Part shown: one piece after another, positions 1 through 7,856 of the stretch
How the letters are laid out: each line of letters begins with the position of its first letter
How positions within the stretch are numbered: position 1 is the stretch's first letter
Assembly (NCBI GenBank): GCA_009360885.1
Contig: SPEL01000003.1
Coordinates: 422,924 to 486,923, forward strand
Length of the DNA stretch: 64,000 bases
Direction of reading: 5' to 3'
Source: Sphingobium sp.
GTDB taxonomy: Bacteria; Pseudomonadota; Alphaproteobacteria; Sphingomonadales; Sphingomonadaceae
Notes under the pieces: generated by a model
Databases searched by the model: none
The model's input: only the letters and a program-made list of their open reading frames with translations
Told to the model about the DNA's origin: nothing
Position numbers and translations under genes: made by a program

Positions 1-249
1 TGCAAATCCTGTTGGGCTTTGGTCATTCTTAAAGACGGAACCAAATGGGCAGGCTTCTTAGGCACAGAATCTTTTATGTCATCCGACCCTGCCGAGCGAG
101 ATATTTATATTCAACAAGTCTATGAAATAGATAAATCAAACAATTGGCTTCCTCGCACCAGCGGCGTCTGGATTGCCCATGGAGAAATCCAGTCTATTGA
201 ATTCTGGCCGATTACCAACGCCACACTCGCAGACGAAAAGGAAACCTAA
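1..249 (+). CDS. C-terminal part of a DUF6338-like protein (5' end outside window)
   Basis: The frame is open from the first base, so only the last 82 residues are seen. They read as a compact beta-rich domain (VILKDGTKWAGFLG near the start, then WIAHGEIQSIEFWP near the end), which resembles the C-terminal domain of DUF6338 proteins; those usually carry membrane segments upstream, not visible here. The stop codon shares its last base with the start of the next gene (TAATG), so the two are translationally coupled. Function is unknown. The family call is from memory of the pattern and is only moderately sure. Confidence 0.5.
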   Translation, partial: CKSCWALVILKDGTKWAGFLGTESFMSSDPAERDIYIQQVYEIDKSNNWLPRTSGVWIAHGEIQSIEFWPITNATLADEKET

Positions 250-455
250 TGTCAGATAAGAAGGCACCTCCACCATCAAGGCCACAGCCTCGGCCTATTA
301 ACGAGGGCTACCGGCCAAATGAAACGCATGGCTATCAGCCATCAGCGGTAAGGCCATCTGGAACGGTACAGAACGGTCATCAGCCGACCACGAGCCAAGT
401 TCCAAGCGGCCCACCACCAAATCAGGGTAGCGGCGGACAATCTGGCAAGAAGTAG
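249..455 (+). CDS. Small proline-rich protein coupled to the DUF6338-like gene
   Basis: This 68-residue protein is rich in Pro, Gln, Gly and Asn, has no predicted membrane segment or signal peptide, and ends in a lysine pair (SGKK). It is probably disordered. An AAGGA ribosome site lies about eight bases before the ATG, and the ATG overlaps the upstream stop in TAATG. The tight coupling suggests it works with the upstream membrane-associated protein, but no function is known. It ends four bases from a convergent remnant gene. Confidence 0.55.
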   Translation: MSDKKAPPPSRPQPRPINEGYRPNETHGYQPSAVRPSGTVQNGHQPTTSQVPSGPPPNQGSGGQSGKK

Positions 456-459
456 CTGT

Positions 460-801
460 TCACGATCGTTTCAGTGCACGCCACAATGTTGATCGCTCTA
501 CTTTAAGTAAAGTAGCCATGCCCGTGACCGTCTCCCGTCCCGCCTCTATCGCTTCGCGGGCATAGGCAATCTGTGCTGTAGTCAGCTTTCGCCGACGCCC
601 GAGTAGGTCACACATCTGTCCGATTTGACCGGCGACCTCGCCCAATATCTCGTTGGTGTCGTAAATCGGATTGCGCGGAAACTCGGAAAACCTGATTGGT
701 GCAGGCTCTGTCCGCATATGCGCCGTGATCGCATCCGCGACGGCTCCGAAATAGAAATTGAACACGCCCGACACACCGGCAAGCCCTCGTGACAGTTCCT
801 G
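460..801 (-). pseudogene. Recombinase-like gene remnant with C-terminal helix-turn-helix, cut by IS66
   Basis: The last 50 residues on the minus strand (from LLGRRRKLTTAQI to LWRALKRS) look like the C-terminal helix-turn-helix of serine recombinases of the resolvase/invertase class. The preceding 60 residues are open but do not resemble a resolvase catalytic domain. Coding sequence upstream of about position 801 is replaced by IS66 transposase sequence in another frame, so the longer open frame reaching position 1089 is an artefact of fusion. I cannot tell whether it was a whole resolvase or another HTH protein. Confidence 0.45.
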
Positions 802-879
802 AAGTCTTTGAGTTCGCTCTGCGGATGAATGCCGCTGCGGTCCGGGGTAAATCTGTACCAGATCAGCGCTGGTGTAGTG
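802..879 (-). mobile_element. Stranded internal fragment of the older IS66 element (B)
   Basis: This stretch matches the tnpC region at about 1556-1633 of the intact IS66 copy with scattered differences, reading on the minus strand as PALIWYRFTPDRSGIHPQ and then ELKDF. It continues element B across the newer insertion: when 880-3349 and one 8-bp duplication are removed, it joins the tnpC sequence ending at 3350 in frame. The rest of tnpC and the left end of element B are missing, so a deletion joined this point to the recombinase remnant near position 801. Confidence 0.85.
872..879. repeat. 8-bp target site duplication, left copy
   Basis: GTGTAGTG stands directly before the left terminal inverted repeat of the IS66 element and is repeated exactly at 3350-3357 directly after the right one. 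Eight base pairs is the duplication length expected of the IS66 family. Confidence 0.95.
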
Positions 880-904
880 GTAAGCGTGTTCTGGAGGTCG
901 CAGG

Positions 905-2437
905 TTATGCGGCTTGACTGGAGGTTTTCTGTTCGGGTTGCCAGCTCCACGGCATGAGCTCATCCCATCTGGAGGCAGGCCAGTCAGCTGCGATCTTTTC
1001 GATGACATCAGCGATATAGGCCTGCGGCTCGATGCCGTTAAGCTTGCAGGTCTCAATGACAGAATAGATGGCAGCGGCACGTTCGCCACCGGCCTTGGAT
1101 CCTGCGAAGAGCCAGTTTTTCCGGCCTATGGCCACCGTACGCATGGCGCGCTCTGCAATGTTGTTATCAATCTCCGCGATCCCTTCATCGAGGAATAGCG
1201 TGAGAGCATGCCAGCGCTTGCGACCATAGATCAGCGCCTTTGCCATTGCCGATTTGGGCGACAGGCGTCGCAAGGTATCGTCGATCACACTGCGTAACGC
1301 CTCGACTTGTGGCTTGCTATGCTCCTGCCGATGCTGGCGACGAACATCTGGCGGCTGCCCGCGAACATCTTCTTCGATCCGGTACAGACCGGCGATGCGT
1401 TCCAGCAGATCGGTGGTCAGCGGAGTTGAGCTGGTCTGGTGCTGCTCGAATATCTTGCGGCGGAAGTGTGCCCAGCAGGCGACCTCCCTGATCCGGTTGC
1501 TGGTATAGAGCTTCTCATATCCGGCGTAGCCATCGGCCTGCAGCAGGCCTTTAAAGTCTTTGAGTTCGCTCTGCGGATGAATGCCGCTGCGGTCCGGGGT
1601 GAATTTGTACCAGATGAGTGCCGGTGTGGTGGTACCCGATGCCCTGTCATCAACGGCATAAACCCATAATCTGGCTTGAGCCGTTTTGCCCTTGCCGGGC
1701 ACCAGCATTGGAACCGGCGTATCATCGCTATGGATCTTTGCCGCTTTGAGGCCTTCTTCGCGAATGCGGGTGACAATGGGATCAAGCAGACGAGAGGCTT
1801 GTCCCGCCCATCCGGCCAATGTGGAGCGATCGATATCGATGCCCTGCGCGGCCATCATCTCTGCCTGACGATAGAGCGGCAGGTGATGATCGAACTTGGA
1901 TACAACGACATGGGCCAGTGTGGCAAAGGTCGCCTTGCCGCGCGTTATGGCCTTAACTGCAGCGGGTGCCTGAACGATCTTCTCACAACTCCGGCAGCTA
2001 TATTTAGGCCGCACGGTGCGGATAACGCGCCACTGCACCGGCAGGGCATCAAGCATCTCGTCGCTATCCTGCCCCAAGGGGCGCAGATCACCACCGCAGT
2101 CCGGACAGGTGCAGGGGCCACATTCCGGTTCAATCCGGCGCTCTTCGCGGGGCAGATGATCCGGCAGGCTGCGCACGGGTGTCGAGCGCGGGGCCGGATC
2201 GCTTGGTAACACGGGAACATGGGATAGCTCAGCTTCACCTTCGAGTTCTTCCAGCGACAGTTCCAGTTGCTCGATCTGCAAAGAGAGCCTCTCGGAGGAC
2301 TGCCCGAAGGTCTGCCGCCGCAACTGCGCCAGTTGCACGCGCAGGGTCTCGATCAGCGTGTCACGGGCGGCAAGAGCCGCCTGCAACTGTGCGATCAGGG
2401 CATCTTTATCAAGAGAAGAAACAGCAATATCAGACAC
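905..2437 (-). CDS. tnpC: IS66 family transposase TnpC
   Basis: This is the 510-residue DDE transposase of element A. A leucine-rich N-terminal coiled segment (residues 10-70) is followed by a zinc-binding region with cysteines at 106, 109, 111, 114, 148 and 151, then the catalytic core. Likely catalytic residues are an Asp in HSDD (238/239), Asp302 in QADGYAGY and Glu429 in NNIAER. The C-terminal IS66 tail is present. Length and motifs match an intact family member. It lies downstream of tnpA and tnpB in the same direction. Confidence 0.93.
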   Translation of the reverse strand: MSDIAVSSLDKDALIAQLQAALAARDTLIETLRVQLAQLRRQTFGQSSERLSLQIEQLELSLEELEGEAELSHVPVLPSDPAPRSTPVRSLPDHLPREERRIEPECGPCTCPDCGGDLRPLGQDSDEMLDALPVQWRVIRTVRPKYSCRSCEKIVQAPAAVKAITRGKATFATLAHVVVSKFDHHLPLYRQAEMMAAQGIDIDRSTLAGWAGQASRLLDPIVTRIREEGLKAAKIHSDDTPVPMLVPGKGKTAQARLWVYAVDDRASGTTTPALIWYKFTPDRSGIHPQSELKDFKGLLQADGYAGYEKLYTSNRIREVACWAHFRRKIFEQHQTSSTPLTTDLLERIAGLYRIEEDVRGQPPDVRRQHRQEHSKPQVEALRSVIDDTLRRLSPKSAMAKALIYGRKRWHALTLFLDEGIAEIDNNIAERAMRTVAIGRKNWLFAGSKAGGERAAAIYSVIETCKLNGIEPQAYIADVIEKIAADWPASRWDELMPWSWQPEQKTSSQAA

Positions 2438-2497
2438 CGTTATCTTATAGCGATGGCCATAGGGAAACGCTATGAAAAGCGCAGAAAAACAGTGCTT

Positions 2498-2845
2498 TTA
2501 TCCCACCAAAGCAGGTCTGTCGGAACGCTCTGGCCGACGCCAGTCTATCCCCTCTATCAGCATGGAAAGCTGGGCACCTGACAGGCTGACCTTGCCAGTC
2601 CCCGTAATGGGCCAGACAAACCGTCCTCGGTCCATGCGCTTGGAGAACAGGCAGAAACCTTGTCCATCATACCAGAGCAGCTTGATCAGATCACCTCGCT
2701 TGCCCCTGAAGGCAAACAGCGCCCCGCTATGGGGATTAATGGTCAAAACTTCCTGCGCCAGCACCGCAAGGCCGTTAATCCCCTTTCGCATGTCGGTGGT
2801 GCCGCAGGCCAAATATATCCGCGCTGATGGTGGTAGCGATATCAT
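2498..2845 (-). CDS. tnpB: IS66 family accessory protein TnpB
   Basis: This 115-residue protein has the TnpB signature: IYLACGTTDMRKGINGLA near the N-terminus, then the GALFAFRGKRGDLIKLLWYD block and the SLSGAQLSMLIEGIDW ending. It is needed for IS66 transposition in studied elements although its biochemical role is not settled. Its start overlaps the tnpA stop by four bases (ATGA), so the two are coupled. It is unrelated to the RNA-guided TnpB nucleases of IS200/IS605 elements. Confidence 0.93.
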   Translation of the reverse strand: MISLPPSARIYLACGTTDMRKGINGLAVLAQEVLTINPHSGALFAFRGKRGDLIKLLWYDGQGFCLFSKRMDRGRFVWPITGTGKVSLSGAQLSMLIEGIDWRRPERSDRPALVG

Positions 2846-3273
2846 CGCGTCAGAACAGACATGACCCGAGACAGGGCATCGGCATCAATCAGGCTGTCCA
2901 CGGTCAGCTTTATGCCGGAAGGAAGCTCGATACCGATCACGCTGCTGACGGGGGAAGATGATGCTGTAGGTAAAGCTGCTATGTTACCGATCTGCACTTC
3001 GGCAAAGGCGGGACTTGCCTGTGTGCGAAGGCCGGTCAACTCACCTGACATGGCCTGACGACGCCATGTATAGATCTGACCACTACCAACCATATGCCGT
3101 TCGCAGGCCCCACGAACAGAGCCATCCGGACCAAAGGCATCCCGCAAGATCACCAGCTTCTGGTCCATCGTCCAGCGACGTCGGCCGCCAACAATCTCTA
3201 TACGAGTAGTCATATGACCACTCGTATGACTACTCGCTCCGCTAATCGCTGAAATCTCGTTATCGCCAGGCAT
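2842..3273 (-). CDS. tnpA: IS66 family accessory protein TnpA
   Basis: This protein of about 143 residues carries a helix-turn-helix of the transposase-8 type (RRRWTMDQKLVILRDAF, then GACERHMVGSGQIYTWRRQ), followed by a variable linker and a conserved tail (IELPSGIKLTVDSL). I place the start at the ATG at 3273, which has an AGGGG ribosome site, instead of the upstream TTG at 3303. It overlaps tnpB by four bases. It likely binds element ends. Compared with the second copy, the linker differs most. Confidence 0.88.
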   Translation of the reverse strand: MPGDNEISAISGASSHTSGHMTTRIEIVGGRRRWTMDQKLVILRDAFGPDGSVRGACERHMVGSGQIYTWRRQAMSGELTGLRTQASPAFAEVQIGNIAALPTASSSPVSSVIGIELPSGIKLTVDSLIDADALSRVMSVLTR

Positions 3274-3349
3274 CAACCACCCCTTCCAAAGGGCGATAAT
3301 CAAACCCGCAAAACAACTATCCGCAAGGCGGCCTACAGAACACGCTTAC

Positions 3350-3357
3350 GTGTAGTG
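3350..3357. repeat. 8-bp target site duplication, right copy
   Basis: An exact copy of GTGTAGTG at 872-879, immediately after the right end of IS66 element A. Removing the element and one copy restores the interrupted tnpC reading frame of element B. Confidence 0.95.
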
Positions 3358-4163
3358 GCACCCGACGCCCGGTCGTCAACCGCATAAACCCATAATCTGG
3401 CTTGGGCCGTTTTGCCCTTACCGGGCACCAGCATCGGGACGGGCGTATCATCGCTATGAATCTTTGCCGCTTTGAGGCCTTCTTCGCGGATACGGGTGAC
3501 AATCGGATCAAGCAGGCGGGAAGCTTGCGCCGCCCATCCGGCTAATGTGGAGCGATCGATATCGATGCCCTGCGTCGCCATCATCTCTGCCTGACGATAG
3601 AGCGGCAGGTGATGATCGAACTTGGAGACGACCACATGGGCCAGCGTGGCAAAAGTCGCCTTGCCGCGGGTGATCGCTTTAACGGGCGTGGGTGCCTGAA
3701 CTATCTTCTCAAAACTCCGGCAGCTATATTTAGTCCGTAGGGTGCGGATAACGCGCCATTGCACTGGCAGGGCATCAAGCATCTCGTCGCTATCCTGCCC
3801 CAGGGGTCGCAGGTCACCACCGCAGTCCGGGCAGGTACAGGGGCCACATTCCGGTTCGATCCGGCGGTCTTCGCGGGGCAGATGATCCGGCAGGCTGCGC
3901 ACGGGTGTCGAGCGTTCTGATGGCTCCGCGACGGTCGGGACACCATCGGCAATCGTAGCTTCGCCTTCCAGTTCTTCCAGCGACAGTTCCAGTTGCTCGA
4001 TCTGCAAGGAAAGCTTCTCGGAGGACTGCCCGAAGATCTGCCGCCGCAACTGCGCCAGTTGCACGCGCAGGGTCTCGATCAGCGTGTCACGGGCGGCAAG
4101 AGCCGCCTGTAACTTGGCAATCAGAGCATCTTTGTCGAGGGAAGAAAGGGCAATGTTGGACAC
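3350..4163 (-). pseudogene. tnpC: IS66 transposase TnpC, interrupted and truncated
   Basis: The first 271 or so residues match the TnpC of element A, including the coiled N-terminus, the zinc region and the first catalytic Asp motif HSDD. The frame then enters element A at 3349 and stops within a few codons. The remaining fragment at 802-879 extends it only to ELKDF, so the second Asp and the Glu of the active site are lost. The second zinc motif reads SCRSFEK where element A has SCRSCEK, so one presumed zinc ligand is also gone. The gene is dead. Confidence 0.92.
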
Positions 4164-4223
4164 GGCTATCTTATAGCGATGACCATAAGAAAACGCTACA
4201 AAAAGCGCAGAAAAACAGTGCTT

Positions 4224-4571
4224 TTATCCCGCCAGAACAGGACGGTCAGAACGCTCTGGCCGTCGCCAGTCTATCCCCTCTATCAGCATCGAAAGCTGGG
4301 CACCCGACAGGCTGACCTTGCCAGTCCCCGTTACCGGCCAAATGAACCGCCCTCGGTCCATGCGCTTGGAGAACAGGCAGAAACCCTGTCCATCATACCA
4401 GAGCAGTTTGATGAGGTCGCCCCGCTTGCCCCTGAAGGCAAACAACGCTCCGTTATGGGGGTTAATGCTCAGCACCTCCTGCGCCAGCACCGCAAGGCCG
4501 TTAATCCCTTTGCGCATGTCCGTGGTGCCGCAGGCCAGATATATCCGCGCTAATGGTGGTAATGATATCAT
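4224..4571 (-). CDS. tnpB: IS66 family accessory protein TnpB (element B)
   Basis: This 115-residue protein is nearly identical to the TnpB of element A, with only a handful of substitutions, and contains the same IYLACGTTDMRKGINGLA and FRGKRGDLIKLLWYD blocks. Its start overlaps the stop of the upstream tnpA by four bases. The reading frame is intact although the element around it is broken. TnpB is far more conserved between the two copies than TnpA. Confidence 0.92.
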   Translation of the reverse strand: MISLPPLARIYLACGTTDMRKGINGLAVLAQEVLSINPHNGALFAFRGKRGDLIKLLWYDGQGFCLFSKRMDRGRFIWPVTGTGKVSLSGAQLSMLIEGIDWRRPERSDRPVLAG

Positions 4572-4990
4572 CGCGTCAGAACAGACATGACCCGCGACAG
4601 GGCGCCGGCATCAACCAGACTGTCCACGGTCAGCTTTATGCCGGAAGGAAGCTCGATACCGATCAAACCTGATGGATGTGTCTGATATGAAACAGTCATA
4701 TCGTCCAGTCGCACTTCAGCAAAATCCGGCTGCATCGCTGGCGTTACACCGGCCAGTTCTCCCGAAAACGCCTGACGGCGCCATGTGTAAATCTGGCCAT
4801 TGCCGATATTATGTTGCCTGCACGCGTCCCTTACAGACCCGCCCGGACCAAAGGCGTCCCGCAAGATCACCAGCTTCTGATCCACCGTCCAGCGGCGACG
4901 GCCACCAACTACCTCAACGTGAGAGGTCATATGACTACTCGTATGACCTCTCACACTATTAATCACTGAAATCTCGTTATCGCCAGGCAT
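4568..4990 (-). CDS. tnpA: IS66 family accessory protein TnpA (element B)
   Basis: This protein of about 140 residues has the same layout as TnpA of element A: the helix-turn-helix (RRRWTVDQKLVILRDAF, then IYTWRRQAFSGEL) and the conserved tail IELPSGIKLTVDSLVDAG. The middle linker is strongly diverged. The ATG at 4990 with a GGGG-type ribosome site matches the start chosen for the other copy; an upstream start at 5029 is possible. The frame is intact. Confidence 0.88.
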   Translation of the reverse strand: MPGDNEISVINSVRGHTSSHMTSHVEVVGGRRRWTVDQKLVILRDAFGPGGSVRDACRQHNIGNGQIYTWRRQAFSGELAGVTPAMQPDFAEVRLDDMTVSYQTHPSGLIGIELPSGIKLTVDSLVDAGALSRVMSVLTR

Positions 4991-5066
4991 CAGCCACCCC
5001 ATCCAAAGGGTGGCAATCAAACCCGCCAAGCAACTATCCGCAAGGCGTCCTGCAGAACTCGCTTAC

Positions 5067-5495
5067 CGCGAGACTGTGTATGGAGGAAGCAGAAAGGAAT
5101 TGGTCGGAAAGGGAGCAGGCCGAAAAAACAACGCAGGGTTGCGCGATTTTCGCGAAGCACTGATGTCGAAGCCGCCTGCACCGGCTGTACGCTAAGGGAG
5201 AGGCATATCTCTTCTGAGCCATCGCCCGTCGACGATATCTTCATCCTGCGCACTCCGCTTGGAGATCGCATTCTCGATCCGGGAGCCACGTCGGAACCGG
5301 CCCTGCTACAGGCGGTCGATGGGCTGCTCGACAACGTAGCGCGCGCCGATGCTTTCCTGTGGCTGGCACAGTGGGCAGACTCGACGCCCGTCCAGACCGC
5401 GCTTGTCCGCTTGCTTGAACGCGAAGACGAATGTCCCACAACTCCGCGTTCGCTGCTGGCAGCAGCCGACCAGATTACGATGCAGCACTGGGAAT
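5067..5495 (+). pseudogene. Fragment of an unidentified plus-strand gene next to IS66
   Basis: From the IS66 end a plus-strand frame stays open and, from about 5160, reads like real protein: a Cys-containing DVEAACTGC stretch, then a helical segment with SEPALLQAVDGLLDNVARAD and FLWLAQWADSTPVQTALVRL. Around position 5490 this character ends and the next 50 bases belong to the oppositely oriented gene that follows. It has no credible start of its own. I read it as the middle of a gene cut by IS66 on the left and by a recombination joint on the right. I do not recognise the family. Confidence 0.3.
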
Positions 5496-6276
5496 GCTCG
5501 GGATCGAACGCAAGCGTGCGCGCGGCCGTGTCTAGAGTGTAGTCACCGAGCTGTTGAACCGCGACGATGCTGATCGCGGCCAACTCCTGCCGCCGGTCCT
5601 CTGGCGCATCTTTCATTTGGCGAGCAATCGCCGTGATCAGCGGAGCGCGGATAACATCTTCGGCCGATTGGAGATCGGTGAAAGCCGCAATTAGGCGATC
5701 CCACTCCGCATCGCTTTCACATGCTACCTGCCCCAGCGCGTTGATGCTGGCCTGCCTTTCCATCTCGGTCTCGCCAGCCAGAAAAGCATAAGACTGGTCC
5801 AAGAAATAAGTCCGATCGACCAGCACGCCCTGCTTGATCGCGATCGTCAGAAACCGATCTGCGTCGGGAACCTTGCGGTCGATGAGATCAAGAAGCTCGC
5901 GCGGGCGTGTCGGGTCGGCACCACACCATTTTGAGAACTCTTCGACCGGCATACCGGCTGCCATGTCTTGTCCCGCAGTTTCGATAAGGATTTGGACAGT
6001 GTGGAGAATTGCTTCCGCGGAGGGCTGCAATCGGCTGATCAACGCTCGATAGACCTGTTGTCCGCCCCAAAAAACCTAGCCCTGAAACAGCAATATGGTC
6101 TCATGCGTAACAATGGCGAGAATGTCGATTTTGCCCGAGTTATGGAGGTCGACCAATGCCTGCATGGTTGGATCGGTGTCATCCAGCCAACGCCGACCAT
6201 AAACATGGAACACGGCATGAAGCAGCGTGCCATTGGCAGCATGGGCGAGGATTTCCGCTCTGATCACCGCGCTCAT
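5490..6276 (-). pseudogene. Third gene of the DUF4238 operon: nonsense codon and 3' truncation
   Basis: The minus-strand frame starts at 6276, overlapping the stop of the DUF4238 gene (ATGA), and begins MSAVIRAEILAHAANGTLL. After 66 residues there is an in-frame TAG at 6076-6078. The same frame then continues with good protein character (WGGQQVYRALISRLQPSAEA, later GMPVEEFSKWCGADP and DQSYAFLAGETEME) down to about 5490, where it runs into a fragment of another gene. The unchanged frame across the stop argues for one original gene with a nonsense mutation, later cut short. Translation could restart at the ATG at 6042. It is helical and soluble-looking; the family is not recognised. Confidence 0.55.
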
Positions 6277-7130
6277 GACGCCACACTTTCGGATCGGATG
6301 GACTTTGCGAAATCTCGTTCCGCGTCGAAGCTGTTGCGGCTCGAGAACAGAAAACGCGTCGCCATGAAGACCTGTCCGCTATTCTCGCTTTCCACCATCC
6401 CGCGATCGATCTCGACTGGAGATAGTCTATCGGCATACCGATCAAGCTGAGTCCAAGGCGCTTCGTCGGGATGACAATAGAGAATGAGGTCGGTCGCCAT
6501 GGCGAAGCCCAAATAGGTGCCCGGCGTGTAGATTCCTGCCCGCAGCCAGCGCCGGTTGTCGGCGCTGCGAAACGTCACAGGATTGTCGGATGTCACAAAG
6601 GGCGTTGATGTGTCGTTGCGGGCGAACAGCCAGTGTGATTTCCGAATACGGTCCGACAGCGTGTTTACCAACTCCTCGTCCCAGAGCAGTTCGGTGTGCA
6701 AGCGGCGCGCTTCGTCAGGCGTCGGCATCGTGCCGCTGTCGGCATGGGCCAACCGTGCGAGAATGTTGCGAGTGTCGGCAGTCCGGAGATACTGGATCGC
6801 GAGGAACAGCGACACGATCTCACGATTGACCTGCGGGATCGGCACCTGATCCAGGGCGTCCATATCGCGAAGCCAATCGATCCACTGCCCTGTGATGATT
6901 GCTACCTCGCCTTCTATAGAAGCCAGTTGCCGCTCCATCTCCAGCGCGTCATGGCCATCGATCTCATACTGGGTGAGCCGGTAGAATTGCGTCTCCGCTG
7001 CGACCGAGTTGGTCTTCGCCCGAAATACGCGATCATCATCTCGATCCCAAACCCACAGTCTCTGCGTAGCATCGGCGAAGCGCCGAAGGTGAAACTGCGG
7101 TACATAATGGTGGAGCTTGGGAGCGTTCAT
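6273..7130 (-). CDS. DUF4238 domain-containing protein
   Basis: This 285-residue protein begins KLHHYVPQFHLRRFAD, the hallmark of DUF4238. Further conserved-looking blocks are FLAIQYLRTADTRNILA in the middle and FVTSDNPV and FLFSSRN towards the end. No signal peptide or membrane segment is seen. The family is common in accessory DNA and has no established biochemical function; a nuclease-like or defence role has been suggested by its company in islands but is not proven. It overlaps both neighbours by ATGA, so it is the middle gene of a coupled three-gene operon. Confidence 0.85.
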   Translation of the reverse strand: MNAPKLHHYVPQFHLRRFADATQRLWVWDRDDDRVFRAKTNSVAAETQFYRLTQYEIDGHDALEMERQLASIEGEVAIITGQWIDWLRDMDALDQVPIPQVNREIVSLFLAIQYLRTADTRNILARLAHADSGTMPTPDEARRLHTELLWDEELVNTLSDRIRKSHWLFARNDTSTPFVTSDNPVTFRSADNRRWLRAGIYTPGTYLGFAMATDLILYCHPDEAPWTQLDRYADRLSPVEIDRGMVESENSGQVFMATRFLFSSRNSFDAERDFAKSIRSESVAS

Positions 7131-7426
7131 CTCCGGTCATATCGACTGCGAGCGGCAAAGCTCAACTGGCCGTAGGGATCAACAATCAAAATCTTCCGGA
7201 CGCCCGTTTCACCAGCACGCGCGTGCGCCCGGTGCATGACGTCGCCCGCGGGAAATTCGAACCCGCTGAATCGGCGTGGCTCGAGCTTGTCCGCGCTTAC
7301 CGGGCCAACTTCGTCCATATCGAGATCAGCCAAGATGGCGTCCCCAATCGGTGCGCGTCCAACATGGACCAAAAAGAAGCGCTCGCCTTCGTCGATCTTA
7401 GCCGCGTCGTAAATAAGTTCAGCCAC
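7127..7426 (-). CDS. Small uncharacterised protein, first gene of the DUF4238 operon
   Basis: This is a 99-residue, charged, soluble-looking protein with a GTG start at 7426. It contains GERFFLVHVGRAPIGDAILADLD and ends RKILIVDPYGQLSFAARSRY. The stop overlaps the DUF4238 start as ATGA. I do not recognise a family, and the possibility that it is the tail of a longer gene broken upstream cannot be excluded, because the frame remains open for about 11 codons before the GTG. Confidence 0.5.
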   Translation of the reverse strand: MAELIYDAAKIDEGERFFLVHVGRAPIGDAILADLDMDEVGPVSADKLEPRRFSGFEFPAGDVMHRAHARAGETGVRKILIVDPYGQLSFAARSRYDRR

Positions 7427-7856
7427 CTTGCCCCCAATCTGAAGGAACGAAGATAGAACATTTCTGGGGTCAAGGAAAGGATTTAGCTACATCGAAAGTC
7501 GGAAGCATCCAAAGTCGTCGGCGTTCAAGGCGGCGATTTGGGCGCCGATGTCGTAGATGCACTCACCTTCGCGGGGAGAACAGAAGTTTGATTCTTCTAG
7601 CACCTTGGATTGCGCAGCAGCCAGATTCAATGTCCGATTCTGAGATGGAAAATTTTGACCCTAGACGTCTTGGAAGGGTCGAACCCCAAGCCGACACCAA
7701 CGCATTGGAATGTCCGCTATCCTGTTTTCGCGGCTGTGAAGCTGCCTTTCCGGATTGTCCGCAATTTCCGTCGTTCAAGATAGCCAACGACTGGGAGAAA
7801 GGTGTGCATATTTCAGAGCCCTACATTAACCTCTGAACGGCAGCCCTGTTGGCAGT
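7427..7856. other. Non-coding stretch between the DUF4238 operon and parDE
   Basis: About 430 bases with no convincing gene. Short frames on both strands (for example 7588-7836 plus and 7563-7787 minus) overlap each other, have no ribosome sites and no family resemblance. The region should contain the promoter of the leftward operon near 7430-7500, but I see no clear promoter boxes. Confidence 0.4.

Larger units (their letters stand above)
880..3349 (-). mobile_element. Complete IS66-family insertion sequence (element A)
   Basis: The element is 2,470 bp, bounded by imperfect inverted repeats: left GTAAGCGTGTTCTGGAGG, right (reverse complement) GTAAGCGTGTTCTGTAGG, each followed by C/T and CGC. 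It carries the three-gene IS66 set tnpA, tnpB and tnpC, all transcribed leftwards, with tnpC ending 25 bp inside the left end. An exact 8-bp duplication GTGTAGTG flanks it, so it is a simple, probably recent transposition. It sits inside the tnpC gene of a related IS66 copy (element B). All three genes appear intact, so it may still be mobile. Confidence 0.95.
3350..5066 (-). mobile_element. Main part of truncated IS66-family element B, interrupted by element A
   Basis: This is a second IS66 element in the same orientation. Its right inverted repeat ends at 5066 (reverse complement GTAAGCGAGTTCTGCAGG). It has intact-looking tnpA and tnpB, and a tnpC broken by element A at 3350. A 78-bp continuation lies at 802-879, after which the C-terminal half of tnpC and the left end are deleted. 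It is close to element A in sequence but clearly diverged, so the two are different IS66 lineages and not a fresh duplication. It cannot move on its own unless helped by element A. Confidence 0.9.

Noticed and set aside
460-1089. A single 209-residue minus-strand ORF
   Set aside because: It fuses the helix-turn-helix remnant with two different IS66 segments read out of frame.
2498-2845. TnpB as an RNA-guided nuclease
   Set aside because: The name is shared with IS200/IS605 TnpB, but this is the small IS66 protein with a different fold and no RuvC motifs.
5017-6042. A single 341-residue minus-strand ORF
   Set aside because: Only the part above about 5490 is protein-like; the rest reads through an opposite-strand gene fragment and the IS66 end.
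7563-7836. Overlapping short frames on both strands between the DUF4238 operon and parE
   Set aside because: Neither has a ribosome site or family resemblance, and they overlap each other almost completely.
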